The position numbers and the translations under genes were made by a program. Below are positions 35,381 through 44,338 of a stretch of 64,000 bases of DNA, piece by piece. A model generated the notes under the pieces. The model searched no databases and was not told where the DNA came from. It saw only the letters and a list, made by a program, of their open reading frames with translations. Origin of the DNA: Paraburkholderia kirstenboschensis (lineage in GTDB: Bacteria; Pseudomonadota; Gammaproteobacteria; Burkholderiales; Burkholderiaceae); contig NZ_CAJHCR010000002.1 in NCBI RefSeq assembly GCF_904848585.1, positions 682,001 through 746,000 on the forward strand, read 5' to 3'. Within the stretch, counting starts at the first letter, position 1. Each line of letters opens with the position of its first letter.

Positions 35381-38300
35381 TTATGTTCCTTCCGCGTCGA
35401 GCCGCGGCAGCACGAACCCGGCGCGCGTGCCGGTGACTTCGCGCGGCGCGAGAGTCAGCGTGCCACCATGGGCGTCGACGATTGAATGGGAAATGGCGAG
35501 GCCCATGCCCATGCCGTTGTCTTTGGTGGTAAAGAGCGGTTCGAGCAGCCGGTCCGCGACTTCGGGCGCGATGCCGCTGCCCAGATCGTCCACCGTTACG
35601 TGCACCATGCGGTCCGCGCCCCTGGTGCACGCGAGCACGAGCAACCGCTCGGTGTCGAGCGCCGCCATCGACTCGGCGCCGTTCGTCAGCAGATTGATCG
35701 CCACCTGCTGCAACTGAACGCGGTCGCCATGCACGTAGACGGGCTCGTTCAGGCCGCGCAATTCCAGCACGACGTTCAGCGCGTCCAGTTGCGCGGCCAC
35801 GAGAGCGGCGGCCTCGCGCAGCGCTTCGCACAGGTCGAGTCTCGTGAACTGCGGCTCGGCCTTGCGCGCCTTTGCGCGAAGCGCCTGAATAATGCTCTTC
35901 GCACGCGTCGCGCTGCGGCTGATGTGCGTGAGCATCTCCCGCGCCTCGCCGATCTCGGGTGGACTGCGGCTCAACCAGCGCAACGCGGCGCTCGCCGAAG
36001 TATCCACGGCGGCGAGCGGCTGCCCGACCTCATGCACGATCGACGCGACCAGCTCGCCCATCGCCTTCAGACGCGTTGCGCGCGCGAGGTCGGTGAGCGC
36101 GGCGCGCAACTGTTCCTCAGCCCGCGCGCGCTGCTCGTTCTGCTCGACGAGATCGTCGTAGAGCCGCGCGTTTTCCAGCGCGAAGGCCGCCTGCGACGCG
36201 ATCACTTCCAGCACCGCCGCCTTGGCCGCCGTGAACACCTTCGCGGCCAGATTGTTTTCCAGATACAGCACGCCGACCAGCGTCGAGTAACGCATCAACG
36301 GCACGCACAACACCGAGCGCGGCCGCTTGCGGCGGATGTAGACGTCCTGCGCATAGACCGGCGAGTCGTGCGGGTCGTCGGCTACCACGCCTTCCTGTGT
36401 GCGCGCGACGGCCTGCACGAGCGAGACCGGCAGCACGTCGGACGTGAACGGCACCGCCTCCTGCGTGACGGCGATCGCGCCGTTGACCACCTGCGCGCGC
36501 GCGGGCACCTGCCACACGCCGTGGCGCAGTAAAACGAGCGCGCCCTGCCCGGCGCCGGCGCTTTCGAGCGCCGTGCGCAACAGCGTTTCGACGAGCCGCG
36601 CGGGCACGATGTCGCTCGCGAGCGCATTCGAAATGCGCAGCACCGCTTGCACGTCGAGTTCCTGAAGACGGCTCGCGGCGGGTGCAGCCGTGTCCGCGTC
36701 GAACAGTTCGGGGTGGTCGGTCTGCAACTGCCGCGCCTTCGCCATCGCGCCCCAGCGCTGCCACGCCCCGCGCGCGTGACGCAGATACGCCTGCGCGGCC
36801 ACCTCTTCGCCGCGCGCAGCGTGGAACGACGCGGCAAGCTCGGCCGCAAGCGCTTCGATCTGCGTGAAGCCGTGACGACGCGCGTGCGAGACCGCCTTCG
36901 CATAAGCTTCCAGAGCGTCGAGCGCGCGGCCTTCGACACGCGCAATCTCGGCATGCACCAGTTCGCATCGTCCGACGAAGTTCTCCGGGCAGGCTCGCGC
37001 CCAGATCACGAGTTGCCCTGCGTGGCGCTGCAAGGCCGTCTCTTGAACCGGATCGCGTTGCGGCAATGCGAGCAGCGCGAGCGCCCCGTAGAAAGGCAAT
37101 TCGCCGCTCTCCGCGAACGAGCGCGATGCGTTCGCGCAGGCTTCGGCGCGTTGACGCGATTCCAGCGCATCCGCGAGGTCGCCGAACAGCAGCGCGCGCT
37201 GCAAGCGGTACACCCAGTAAGAGAAGTCCACCAGCGTGGGCGGCCTGCCGTCCACAGGCACCGGCGGCATCTCGACGCGGCCGTCGAACTCGCCTTCCTG
37301 CAAGCGCGTGAGCAGCGCCCATTGCGACAGCAGCGCGTCGATCACCAGCTGGAAGTTGGCGTCGCGCGCGCTCGCCAGTCCGCGCGCAACCGTCTCGCGC
37401 ACGTCGGCCAGCAACTCGCCCGCGAACAGCATGCCGGTGGCTTCGTTGCGGCCGCAATACAGCGCGAAGGTGTGGTCGCTGCTTTCTATGGCGACGTTGT
37501 AGGCGCGGCGCACGTAATCGCGCGCGCTCCGTGCCGGCAAGGTCCAAGGCACGACGAAAGTGCCGAACACCATGTAGACACGCGCGCGATGCCGCACCAG
37601 CCCGCGCTCGTCGACCAGATGCAGCGCGAGTTGGCCGAACGGAAGCGAAAAGCTGTAGTCGCCGTAACGCACGCCGAAGATCTGGTTCATGCACGTGTAC
37701 ACGTTCGCGGACGCGTCCGAATGGCCGTGCTCGATCGCGAGGTTGACCGAGCGCAGCAGCATGAAGTCGACCAGATTCTGGTCCGTGTATAGCGCGGGCG
37801 GGATGAGATCCGAGAAGATATCGGTGATGGCGCGGCGCAGCGGGTCCGCGATGATCGGCAGCCCGCGCAGCCCGCCAATGCCGTGCTGGTCCAGCCAGCC
37901 GCGCAGACGCGCGTATTCGCGGTCCACGTCGGCATCCACGGGGTGCATGGGCACCTCGATTCCCGCGCGATGCAAAAACGCGAGACCCACGCCGAGCGCG
38001 AGGTCATAGCGGCCGAGCGTCGTGTAGAGCGCGGCGCGCAGCCGCGCAAGATCGGCGCCGAAGATGCCGTCCCCCGCCTCGGCTTCCAGCGCCGAGAGGC
38101 GCGCCTCGGCCACCTCCAGCGCGCCGGTCATGAACTCGGCCTCGCCGCACAGCTTGCGGGCGAGCAGGCCGTCTTCGCTCTCAGTCTGGTCGCCGAGCAA
38201 CTCGAGCGCCGCGCGGAAGAAGCCCAGCGCCGAATCGTGCGCCGTTGCGATTTTCGCCTCGCGCCCGGCGTCCAGATTGAGCCGCGCGAAGATGCGCCGT

Positions 38301-40459
38301 TCGTCGGGATCGTCGAGCGCCGGGCGCGCGAGGTTGGCTTGTGCGGCGAGCGCGAACACATCGGTCTCGGCGCCCCGGCTCGCCAACTGGCGACGGGCGA
38401 TCTGCAAATGCAGCGCGGCGCGCTCCGTTGCCGGCACCGACGCGTAAGTCGCCTCACGAATCCGGTCGTGCCAGAACACCCAGTCGCCGTTCTCGCGATA
38501 CACCGTGCCGGCTTCGAGCGCGGGTTGCAGATGCTGAGTCGCATCGAGTTCGGGCAGCCCGGCCGCCACGGCGAGCATTGGGGTGGACGCGCGCTGCCCG
38601 AGGCAGGCGAGCACCCGCAGCATGAATTGCGCGGCGGCGGGCAATTGTCCGAGCTTGCGCGCGAGCAGTTCGACCACGTTTTCGACGCCGGGCTGTGCCG
38701 CCATCTGTTCGAGACTCCAGCGCCACGCGGACGACTCCACGTCGTATTCGAGGAGGCCGTCGTCCGCGAGCAGGCGCAGCAGATGATGCGCGAAAAACGG
38801 ATTGCGCCCGGTCTTGCGGCCGATCATCTCGGCGAGCGGCCCGAGCGAATCCGCGTCCTGATGTAGCGCACGCGCAATCAACTCACGCAGCGCGCCCTCG
38901 TTCAGCGGCCCCAGTTGCACATGCAGCGCGGCGGGCACGTCGGCCAGTTTGCCGGCGCGCAGCGGGTGATCCGCGGCTACTTCGTTGTCGCGGAACGCGC
39001 CGATCAGCAGCAGCGCCGCTTCCTTGTGCTGATGCAGCAGCCGCTCCAGCACCTGCAAGGTGCCGGCGTCCGCCCATTGCAGATCGTCGAGTACGAGCAC
39101 GAGCGGACGCGCGCCGGTGGCAAAGCACGCGATCAACCTCGCGATCCCCTGAAGCACGCGCTCGCGTTCGAGCGCGGGCGCGGCGTCCGGCGGGTCGAGC
39201 GCTTCGGGCTGCGGGCCGAGCACGGCGCCGAGCGTGGGCAGAAATGCGCTCAGCGTGCGGCCGACGGGCGCCGTGGCCGTGGCGATCCGCTCACGCCAGA
39301 TCGCAAACTCGCTGTCGGGGCAGCCGAGCACGAAGCGCAGCAGCTGCTCGAGCGCCTGGCCGAGAATCGCGTACGGCTTGCCGCGATGACCTTCCTCGCT
39401 CTTGCTGACGGCGAGGAGCGGCGGGCTCAAACGCTGCATCCGCGCAACGGCTTCTTGCAGCAACGTCGACTTGCCGATCCCGGAACTGCCCGACACCCAC
39501 GCGACGCGCGCTTGCCGGACGTCGGTGACCGCACGGAACTGCGCGAGCAGCGCCTCGATTTCGTTCTCGCGGCCGAGCACGCAGTCGGCCTGCTGAAGGC
39601 GTTGCAGAGCCGCATGTGTGTCGAGCGTGAACGGTGCGATGTTGCCGTGACGCCGTTGCAAGTCCTCGCATCTATGCAGGTCCGCAAGCAGCCCGGCTGC
39701 GTCGGCGTAACGTTGTTCGGGCGCTTTCTCGAGCAGCTTCATCACGACCCGCGAGATTTGCGGCTGCACGTCTGCCGCGAGTTCGTGCGGCGGACGCGGC
39801 CGGTGCGTCGCGTGCGCATGCACGCGCGCGGCGGTGTCCGCGGCCTCGAAGGGCGGCATGCCTGTCAGCAACTGATAGAAGATGCAGCCAAGCGAATAGA
39901 GATCGGCGCGTTCGTCGACCGGCACGTTCATGCGCGCGCCGAGTTCGGGCGCCATGTAGATGAAGCTGCCGTCGTTCCATTCGAGGTCGGCGTCGGGCGA
40001 AGCCGCGTCGTCGCCGGGACGGGTGGCAGAGCCAAAGCCGGTGAGGAACGCCTGGCCTTCGTCGGTCACGAGGAAGCGGGCCGGCGACAGCGCACGGTGC
40101 ACGATGCCCGCCGCGTGCATCGCGCGGACCGCCGTCGCAAGGCCGATGGCGATCTTCAGGAAGGCCGCGGCGCCGTCCTGGCGCGAGCCGCTGCAGCAGC
40201 GCAACGGCTCGCCGCCCGGATCGGCGAGCAGGAGCAGCGCGCCGTCGCCGTGCGGCACGAGCGCCTGCGGAACCGCCGACCACGTCTCATGCAGCGCGGC
40301 GCGCAACGCGTATTCGCGCTGTAGCGCCGCCAGCACGGCCGGCGCGCCGCTGCCGCGACCGGCGACGAGCACCGACGACGCACCGTGGGCAACAGCGCGT
40401 TGCAGACGCGGTGAACCATTGCTCAGTTCGATAAAGCTTCGGTTCGACAGTTCGATCAT
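35381..40459 (-). CDS. Giant hybrid: Ser/Thr pseudokinase - AAA ATPase - GAF - histidine kinase
   Basis: 1692 residues. Residues ~20-270 are a Ser/Thr kinase-like domain (GSFIYMAPELGARM, ADLYSLGCIFYQLLTGMPPF), but the catalytic loop reads HRALSP (121-126) where HRD is expected, and GFG (141-143) replaces DFG, so it is probably inactive. Next come a STAND/AAA ATPase with P-loop GSSGIGKST (~324-332) and Walker B LVLVLDDLQWAD (~453-464), a long helical repeat region, a GAF domain (~1300-1450), HisKA with His ~1476 (HEVGQPLAAV) and an ATPase domain (NLLTNGAES, GMGMGLAIS). No membrane segment was seen. The FixJ-type regulator downstream is the likely partner. Confidence 0.93.
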   Translation of the reverse strand: MIELSNRSFIELSNGSPRLQRAVAHGASSVLVAGRGSGAPAVLAALQREYALRAALHETWSAVPQALVPHGDGALLLLADPGGEPLRCCSGSRQDGAAAFLKIAIGLATAVRAMHAAGIVHRALSPARFLVTDEGQAFLTGFGSATRPGDDAASPDADLEWNDGSFIYMAPELGARMNVPVDERADLYSLGCIFYQLLTGMPPFEAADTAARVHAHATHRPRPPHELAADVQPQISRVVMKLLEKAPEQRYADAAGLLADLHRCEDLQRRHGNIAPFTLDTHAALQRLQQADCVLGRENEIEALLAQFRAVTDVRQARVAWVSGSSGIGKSTLLQEAVARMQRLSPPLLAVSKSEEGHRGKPYAILGQALEQLLRFVLGCPDSEFAIWRERIATATAPVGRTLSAFLPTLGAVLGPQPEALDPPDAAPALERERVLQGIARLIACFATGARPLVLVLDDLQWADAGTLQVLERLLHQHKEAALLLIGAFRDNEVAADHPLRAGKLADVPAALHVQLGPLNEGALRELIARALHQDADSLGPLAEMIGRKTGRNPFFAHHLLRLLADDGLLEYDVESSAWRWSLEQMAAQPGVENVVELLARKLGQLPAAAQFMLRVLACLGQRASTPMLAVAAGLPELDATQHLQPALEAGTVYRENGDWVFWHDRIREATYASVPATERAALHLQIARRQLASRGAETDVFALAAQANLARPALDDPDERRIFARLNLDAGREAKIATAHDSALGFFRAALELLGDQTESEDGLLARKLCGEAEFMTGALEVAEARLSALEAEAGDGIFGADLARLRAALYTTLGRYDLALGVGLAFLHRAGIEVPMHPVDADVDREYARLRGWLDQHGIGGLRGLPIIADPLRRAITDIFSDLIPPALYTDQNLVDFMLLRSVNLAIEHGHSDASANVYTCMNQIFGVRYGDYSFSLPFGQLALHLVDERGLVRHRARVYMVFGTFVVPWTLPARSARDYVRRAYNVAIESSDHTFALYCGRNEATGMLFAGELLADVRETVARGLASARDANFQLVIDALLSQWALLTRLQEGEFDGRVEMPPVPVDGRPPTLVDFSYWVYRLQRALLFGDLADALESRQRAEACANASRSFAESGELPFYGALALLALPQRDPVQETALQRHAGQLVIWARACPENFVGRCELVHAEIARVEGRALDALEAYAKAVSHARRHGFTQIEALAAELAASFHAARGEEVAAQAYLRHARGAWQRWGAMAKARQLQTDHPELFDADTAAPAASRLQELDVQAVLRISNALASDIVPARLVETLLRTALESAGAGQGALVLLRHGVWQVPARAQVVNGAIAVTQEAVPFTSDVLPVSLVQAVARTQEGVVADDPHDSPVYAQDVYIRRKRPRSVLCVPLMRYSTLVGVLYLENNLAAKVFTAAKAAVLEVIASQAAFALENARLYDDLVEQNEQRARAEEQLRAALTDLARATRLKAMGELVASIVHEVGQPLAAVDTSASAALRWLSRSPPEIGEAREMLTHISRSATRAKSIIQALRAKARKAEPQFTRLDLCEALREAAALVAAQLDALNVVLELRGLNEPVYVHGDRVQLQQVAINLLTNGAESMAALDTERLLVLACTRGADRMVHVTVDDLGSGIAPEVADRLLEPLFTTKDNGMGMGLAISHSIVDAHGGTLTLAPREVTGTRAGFVLPRLDAEGT

Positions 40460-40793
40460 GCGAAGACGGTATGGACGCAGCGACGCGCGAGCAGTTCAGG
40501 GAAGGTACAGCACCCATGCAGACGATTGCACACTCCTTCACACCGGTTTCACGGGCAGCCCGATGGCCTCTACCTAAGGTGTGCGCCGAAAATAATACCC
40601 ACTCTCAGTTCATTTCGGATCAGCCGGTCAAAACAAAATAGACATCGCGGAATCTGTACGGTCGTCCGTATCTCCGCACGAGAACTGTACCCTTCCGACG
40701 ATGAGAACTGTCCTGATTCTGAAGCAGTACTGTTCACTTCATAACCGCCTGGAATGGACTGTTCCAGACTTGCCTTCGGATAAAGCACGCCCT

Positions 40794-40817
40794 ATTATGG
40801 ACCAAGTGATCCATAAT
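40794..40817. promoter_or_regulatory. Dyad ATTATGGA-N8-TCCATAAT
   Basis: Perfect 8-bp arms with an 8-nt spacer, 52 bp before the start of the downstream plus-strand gene; candidate operator. Confidence 0.5.
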
Positions 40818-40827
40818 TAACAATCGC

Positions 40828-40853
40828 CGGCTGCGGCCGATCAGCCGCAGCCG
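40828..40853 (+). promoter_or_regulatory. Leader hairpin before the 110-residue protein gene
   Basis: Perfect 10-bp GC-rich stem (CGGCTGCGGC / GCCGCAGCCG) with a 6-nt loop, ending 15 nt before the ATG and directly before the GGGG ribosome-binding site. No T-run follows, so it may shape translation or mRNA stability. Confidence 0.5.
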
Positions 40854-40868
40854 ACTTCGGGGAAAACA

Positions 40869-41201
40869 ATGACCATCGATTTTTCGAAAGTGAATAGCTT
40901 CGCCGGTGCATCCGCGACTTCGGGCTCGGCGTCGGTTGGCGCGAGCAGCAGCAATAAGCCGTCGTTCCAGTCGCTATTGGCCGAACTCACCGATTATGTG
41001 AACGGCACGCCCGGCGAGCGCATGGAAAAAATGATTCTCGCGAAGCTGGGAGTCACGGAAGAAGAACTGAAGAAGATGTCGCCGGAAGAGCGCGAGAAGA
41101 TTATGTCGAAAGTCCGGGAAATGCTGAAGAAAGAGATGGAGGCACAGCAAGAGGTGCAACAACAGAAGACTTCGGGGCAACAGATTAACGTGTCGGTTTG
41201 A
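40869..41201 (+). CDS. Hypothetical helical protein (110 residues)
   Basis: Not assigned to a family. Residues 1-35 are Ser/Gly/Ala-rich and probably disordered; ~38-95 are predicted helical and highly charged (LGVTEEELKKMSPEEREKIM in part, then EMLKKEMEAQQE); the end is Gln-rich. No signal peptide or membrane segment. GGGGAAAAC precedes the ATG. It is divergent from the giant kinase and carries an elaborate upstream region, so it may be a target of that system; this is inference. Confidence 0.7.
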   Translation: MTIDFSKVNSFAGASATSGSASVGASSSNKPSFQSLLAELTDYVNGTPGERMEKMILAKLGVTEEELKKMSPEEREKIMSKVREMLKKEMEAQQEVQQQKTSGQQINVSV

Positions 41202-41206
41202 TCGAC

Positions 41207-41248
41207 GAGTTATTCGCCCGTTCACTTGCGTGAGCGGGCGAATAACTC
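41207..41248. terminator. Long hairpin between convergent genes
   Basis: A 19-bp almost perfect stem (outer arms GAGTTATTCGCCCG / CGGGCGAATAACTC, loop TTGC) sits 5 bp after the plus-strand stop and 25 bp after the minus-strand hydrolase stop; bidirectional terminator by position. Confidence 0.8.
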
Positions 41249-41273
41249 ATCAAGCTTGCTGCTTGTCTGCCGC

Positions 41274-42053
41274 TTATTGCGCGGCCTTCGCCGCGGCGAT
41301 GATCGTGTCGGCGACGAGCTTCGGCTGGCTGACCATCGCGACGTGGCTTGCATTCGCCACCGTGACGTGCGCGCCAATGTTCTTCGCCATGGTCTGTTGC
41401 AGGCCCGGATCGATCATGCGGTCCTGTTCGGTGACCACGAAGTACGACGGCTTGTCATGCCACGCTGCTTTCGTGACCTTCTGGCTGATACATGCCGAAG
41501 CCCACGGACCTTGCGTTGCCGCGATCACACGGCGCTGCGGCAAAGGCACGTCTTGCGCGAAGTCTTCGAGCACCGCTTTGGTCGACAGCGTCAGATAGCC
41601 GGCCGAGTCCTTCTGCAATTCGCTCGCCCACACCGGCGCCGGCTTGCCCTTCGTGATGTCGTCTATCGATTGACCGCTATCGGGCGCGAACGCCGCCACG
41701 TAGACGAGGTTTTTCACCTTGTCTTCGTTGCCCGCCTCGCTGATCACCACGCCCGCCCACGAATGGCCGACCAGAACCACAGGTCCGTTCTGCTGCTCGA
41801 TCACGCGTTTCGTCGCGGCGACGTCGTCGGCCAGCGAACTGAGCGGATTCTGCACCGCGACCACGTGTGCCCCGCGCGCTTCGAGCAACGGAATCACTTT
41901 CTCCCAGCTTGAACCGTCGGCGAATGCGCCGTGCACCAGCACGATGTTCTTGCCCTTCAGGTCCTGCGGCGGGGCCGCGTGCGATGCTTGCAGCGCGAAC
42001 AGTCCACCGAGCAGCAGCGCGGAACCGACGAATTTCTTAAGAAGCCTGGTCAT
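41274..42053 (-). CDS. Exported alpha/beta hydrolase (module 1)
   Basis: 259 residues with a Sec signal peptide (ALQASHA-APP). Alpha/beta-hydrolase features: oxyanion-loop HGAFADGSSW (41-50), nucleophile elbow GHSWAG (Ser ~98), a catalytic Asp near EQDRMI and His in NASHVAM. It is like the family of salicylate-esterase/HNL-type lipases. It follows a DUF4148 gene by 83 bp and is probably co-transcribed with it under the GATACA element at 42680. Substrate unknown. Confidence 0.88.
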   Translation of the reverse strand: MTRLLKKFVGSALLLGGLFALQASHAAPPQDLKGKNIVLVHGAFADGSSWEKVIPLLEARGAHVVAVQNPLSSLADDVAATKRVIEQQNGPVVLVGHSWAGVVISEAGNEDKVKNLVYVAAFAPDSGQSIDDITKGKPAPVWASELQKDSAGYLTLSTKAVLEDFAQDVPLPQRRVIAATQGPWASACISQKVTKAAWHDKPSYFVVTEQDRMIDPGLQQTMAKNIGAHVTVANASHVAMVSQPKLVADTIIAAAKAAQ

Positions 42054-42136
42054 TGATTTTCTTCCGGCAGAATAGAGTTGACGTTGATTGAACTATTGCG
42101 CAGACGGCGCGCGGCGAACGCGCGCCGCCGCGTGAA

Positions 42137-42472
42137 TCACGAATGCGCGTAGATCGCGCCGAGACCGACCACGTCCTGCTGCGGCGCCGATGCGCCATTC
42201 GTTTGTGCGCGCGACCCCGCTGCCGAACGGCTCTGCGCGACGCCGCCATATGCCGCGGCGGCCGAGCCGTTTTGCGCGGCAACGCGCGCTTCGGCGGCTT
42301 CGATGTTCTTCGGATATTGGGCGTTGTCGCTGCCCGGGTTGTAGCCGGCCTTCTGCAACTGGACGAGTTCTGCGCGCACATCGGCGCGCGTCACCGCGTG
42401 ACTCGATTGGGCGAACGAAACAGCGGGGACGGCAACGAGTGCTGCAACGAGAAGGGATTGAACGAGTTTCAT
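42137..42472 (-). CDS. DUF4148 exported protein (module 1)
   Basis: 111 residues from ATG 42472. The signal peptide is MKLVQSLLVAALVAVPAVSFAQ in part, then the DUF4148 signature VTRADVRAELVQLQKAGYNP. A Ser/Ala-rich tail includes AAYGG and AAGSRA and ends GLGAIYAHS. DUF4148 proteins are abundant in Burkholderia relatives and have no known role. First gene of a two-gene unit with the alpha/beta hydrolase. Confidence 0.9.
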   Translation of the reverse strand: MKLVQSLLVAALVAVPAVSFAQSSHAVTRADVRAELVQLQKAGYNPGSDNAQYPKNIEAAEARVAAQNGSAAAAYGGVAQSRSAAGSRAQTNGASAPQQDVVGLGAIYAHS

Positions 42473-42679
42473 GAGCTTTCTCCAGAAAACGACGGCATTC
42501 AAAAGGTCGGAAGTTCGGTTGAAACACCTGGCAGCCCATACCTACGAGCTAGCGTGTCACCCGAATCGGGCGCAGTGTTGCGAATCAACCTTGCGTGTAG
42601 ACATTTGAACCCGCCGACGTATCTGGAATGTTTTCGCGAACCGGTTTAATGCAAGCGCGTTTATCCCGGCACGGCCTGG

Positions 42680-42698
42680 ATACACTGCGATACAAAAC
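42680..42698 (-). promoter_or_regulatory. GATACA element A, upstream of DUF4148 (module 1)
   Basis: GATACACTGCGATACAAAA. On the minus strand it reads as two TGTATC direct repeats 10 bp apart, 208 bp upstream of the DUF4148 start. Nearly identical copies occur at 49853 and 60180. Confidence 0.6.
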
Positions 42699-42712
42699 CG
42701 CAGTGAAGCGAA

Positions 42713-44221
42713 TCAGCCGGCTACCATATTGAAATCGCTGAACGACGGCCCGAGTGGCCGCACCCGCATTTCCGGATCGAGACGCACCCACGGCAGATCC
42801 GCAGGATCGGCGGCCATGGGGCCCGGCGCTTTGGCGACGAGAATCGCCTCCGCGATTGCTTCGAAATCCGCGCGAAAATGGACGGAGCTCTTGTTGACCA
42901 GAATCTTCATTCGCTCGGGTTCAATGCCCGCCACGCGGAACAGATTGCGGTCGAAGACCTGCATTTTCACGGAGCTCACCGCGATCCGCACGCCTTCGAT
43001 CCGCAAGCATGCGACCGGTCCCAACTCCCCTTCCATGCCGTTGAGCATTGGCCCGTCGAAACGGAAGCGTCCGTCCGACAGGTGCTCGACTTCAAACTCG
43101 GCTTCGAGCGGCGCATCGCCTTTCACGCCGGAACCGCCGCCGAGCCGCAGCGCAATGCGCGCCCCAACGCCCGCGCGATGTGCCGCAGCCGCCGCCTGGG
43201 CGTCCCAGATCACGCCGACTGCCGCATCCTTCGCGCCGTTACGCAACAGCGCGCGCACCATGCCCATGGTGTTCGAGTCGCCGCCCACGCCCGGGTTGTC
43301 CTGCGTATCCGCGATGATGACCGGGCGCGATGCGGATGCGCTCACGCGAATGGCTTCGAGCGCGGCTTCGTCGGGCGAGAGAAACGGCACGTCCCAGCGC
43401 GCTTCCTCGCCGACGATCCTGGCGAACAATGCGTCGGCGGCCTGCGTCGCCGCGTCTTCGTCGAACGAATAGGCCCAGATAGTCGGACCGCATTCGGGAA
43501 AATCCGCCGCCGGGAAGCCGGGCGCGAACGATACCGATACGACCGGACGCTTCTCCAGCTCGGCGAGCATGCGGTACATGTCGTTCGCCGGCTCGACCAG
43601 CGTGCACATGCCGTTCACCGGAATCAGAAAAGGCACCCGGCGTACCGCGCAATGCAACGGGCGCTGCTCCCACATCAGATCTTCGAGAATCCGCGCGGCG
43701 CGCTCGCCGGTTTCCGCCATGTCGACGTGCGGATACGTGCGGTACGCGACGAGCGCACTCGCATGAGCGAACATGCGGGCCGTGACGTTCGCATGCAGAT
43801 CGAGCGATACGACCACCGGCATGCGATCGCCGACGATCCGCCGCACGCGTTCGAGCAACTCGCCCTCGCCGTCGTCGTGCTGCTCGGTCACCATTGCGCC
43901 GTGCAGGTCCAGATAGATCGCGTCGAAGCCGCCTTGCTCGACGGCAGCGATGATCTCGCCGCCGATCCGCTCGAACGCATCGGTGGTCACATGTGCCGAC
44001 GCGCTCGCGCCCGCCCAGATCACCGGCTTCAGTTCGCGGCCGTTCGCCTCCATGACCTTGATGAAGCCGCCGATCGGCACGTTGACGTCGCGCAGGCTGA
44101 ACACATCTGCGCCGCGAACCATCGGCGGGAAGCCCTCGCCCTGGACGAAGCTCTCATAAGATGCCTTGGTCGGCGCGAACGTATTGGTTTCATGCTGGAA
44201 ACCGGCGATCAGGATTTTCAT
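42713..44221 (-). CDS. M81-family metallopeptidase (MlrC-like)
   Basis: 502 residues from ATG 44221 (MKILIAGFQHETNTFAPTK in part). The family's N-terminal domain has YLDLHGAMVTEQHDDGEGE and VSLDLHANVT, whose Asp and His residues are the Zn ligands; the C-terminal MlrC domain has DTQDNPGVGGDSNTMGMV. Homologues cleave small linear peptides such as products of microcystin breakdown, but most have unknown substrates. It follows an MFS transporter gene by 117 bp, suggesting uptake and breakdown of the same compound. Confidence 0.9.
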   Translation of the reverse strand: MKILIAGFQHETNTFAPTKASYESFVQGEGFPPMVRGADVFSLRDVNVPIGGFIKVMEANGRELKPVIWAGASASAHVTTDAFERIGGEIIAAVEQGGFDAIYLDLHGAMVTEQHDDGEGELLERVRRIVGDRMPVVVSLDLHANVTARMFAHASALVAYRTYPHVDMAETGERAARILEDLMWEQRPLHCAVRRVPFLIPVNGMCTLVEPANDMYRMLAELEKRPVVSVSFAPGFPAADFPECGPTIWAYSFDEDAATQAADALFARIVGEEARWDVPFLSPDEAALEAIRVSASASRPVIIADTQDNPGVGGDSNTMGMVRALLRNGAKDAAVGVIWDAQAAAAAHRAGVGARIALRLGGGSGVKGDAPLEAEFEVEHLSDGRFRFDGPMLNGMEGELGPVACLRIEGVRIAVSSVKMQVFDRNLFRVAGIEPERMKILVNKSSVHFRADFEAIAEAILVAKAPGPMAADPADLPWVRLDPEMRVRPLGPSFSDFNMVAG

Positions 44222-44338
44222 GTGTTCACCTTGATGTGTTCCACCGCTGCGCGGATGCACGACGCAGCATCGATACATTAATTCGGATGCCTATTTATTA
44301 CGCCGCGATAGAGAGCGGCGAATTTCGCTTGAAGGCCG

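Larger units (their letters stand above)
40460..40868. other. 409-bp divergent regulatory gap
   Basis: Separates the giant kinase from the 110-residue protein gene. No gene seen. It holds two GAGAACTGT direct repeats (at 40679 and 40703), a CAGTACTG palindrome near 40725, the dyad at 40794 and the hairpin at 40828. Confidence 0.55.

Noticed and set aside
40828..40853. Riboswitch or terminator
   Set aside because: A single simple hairpin without conserved loop bases or T-run; better described as a leader hairpin.
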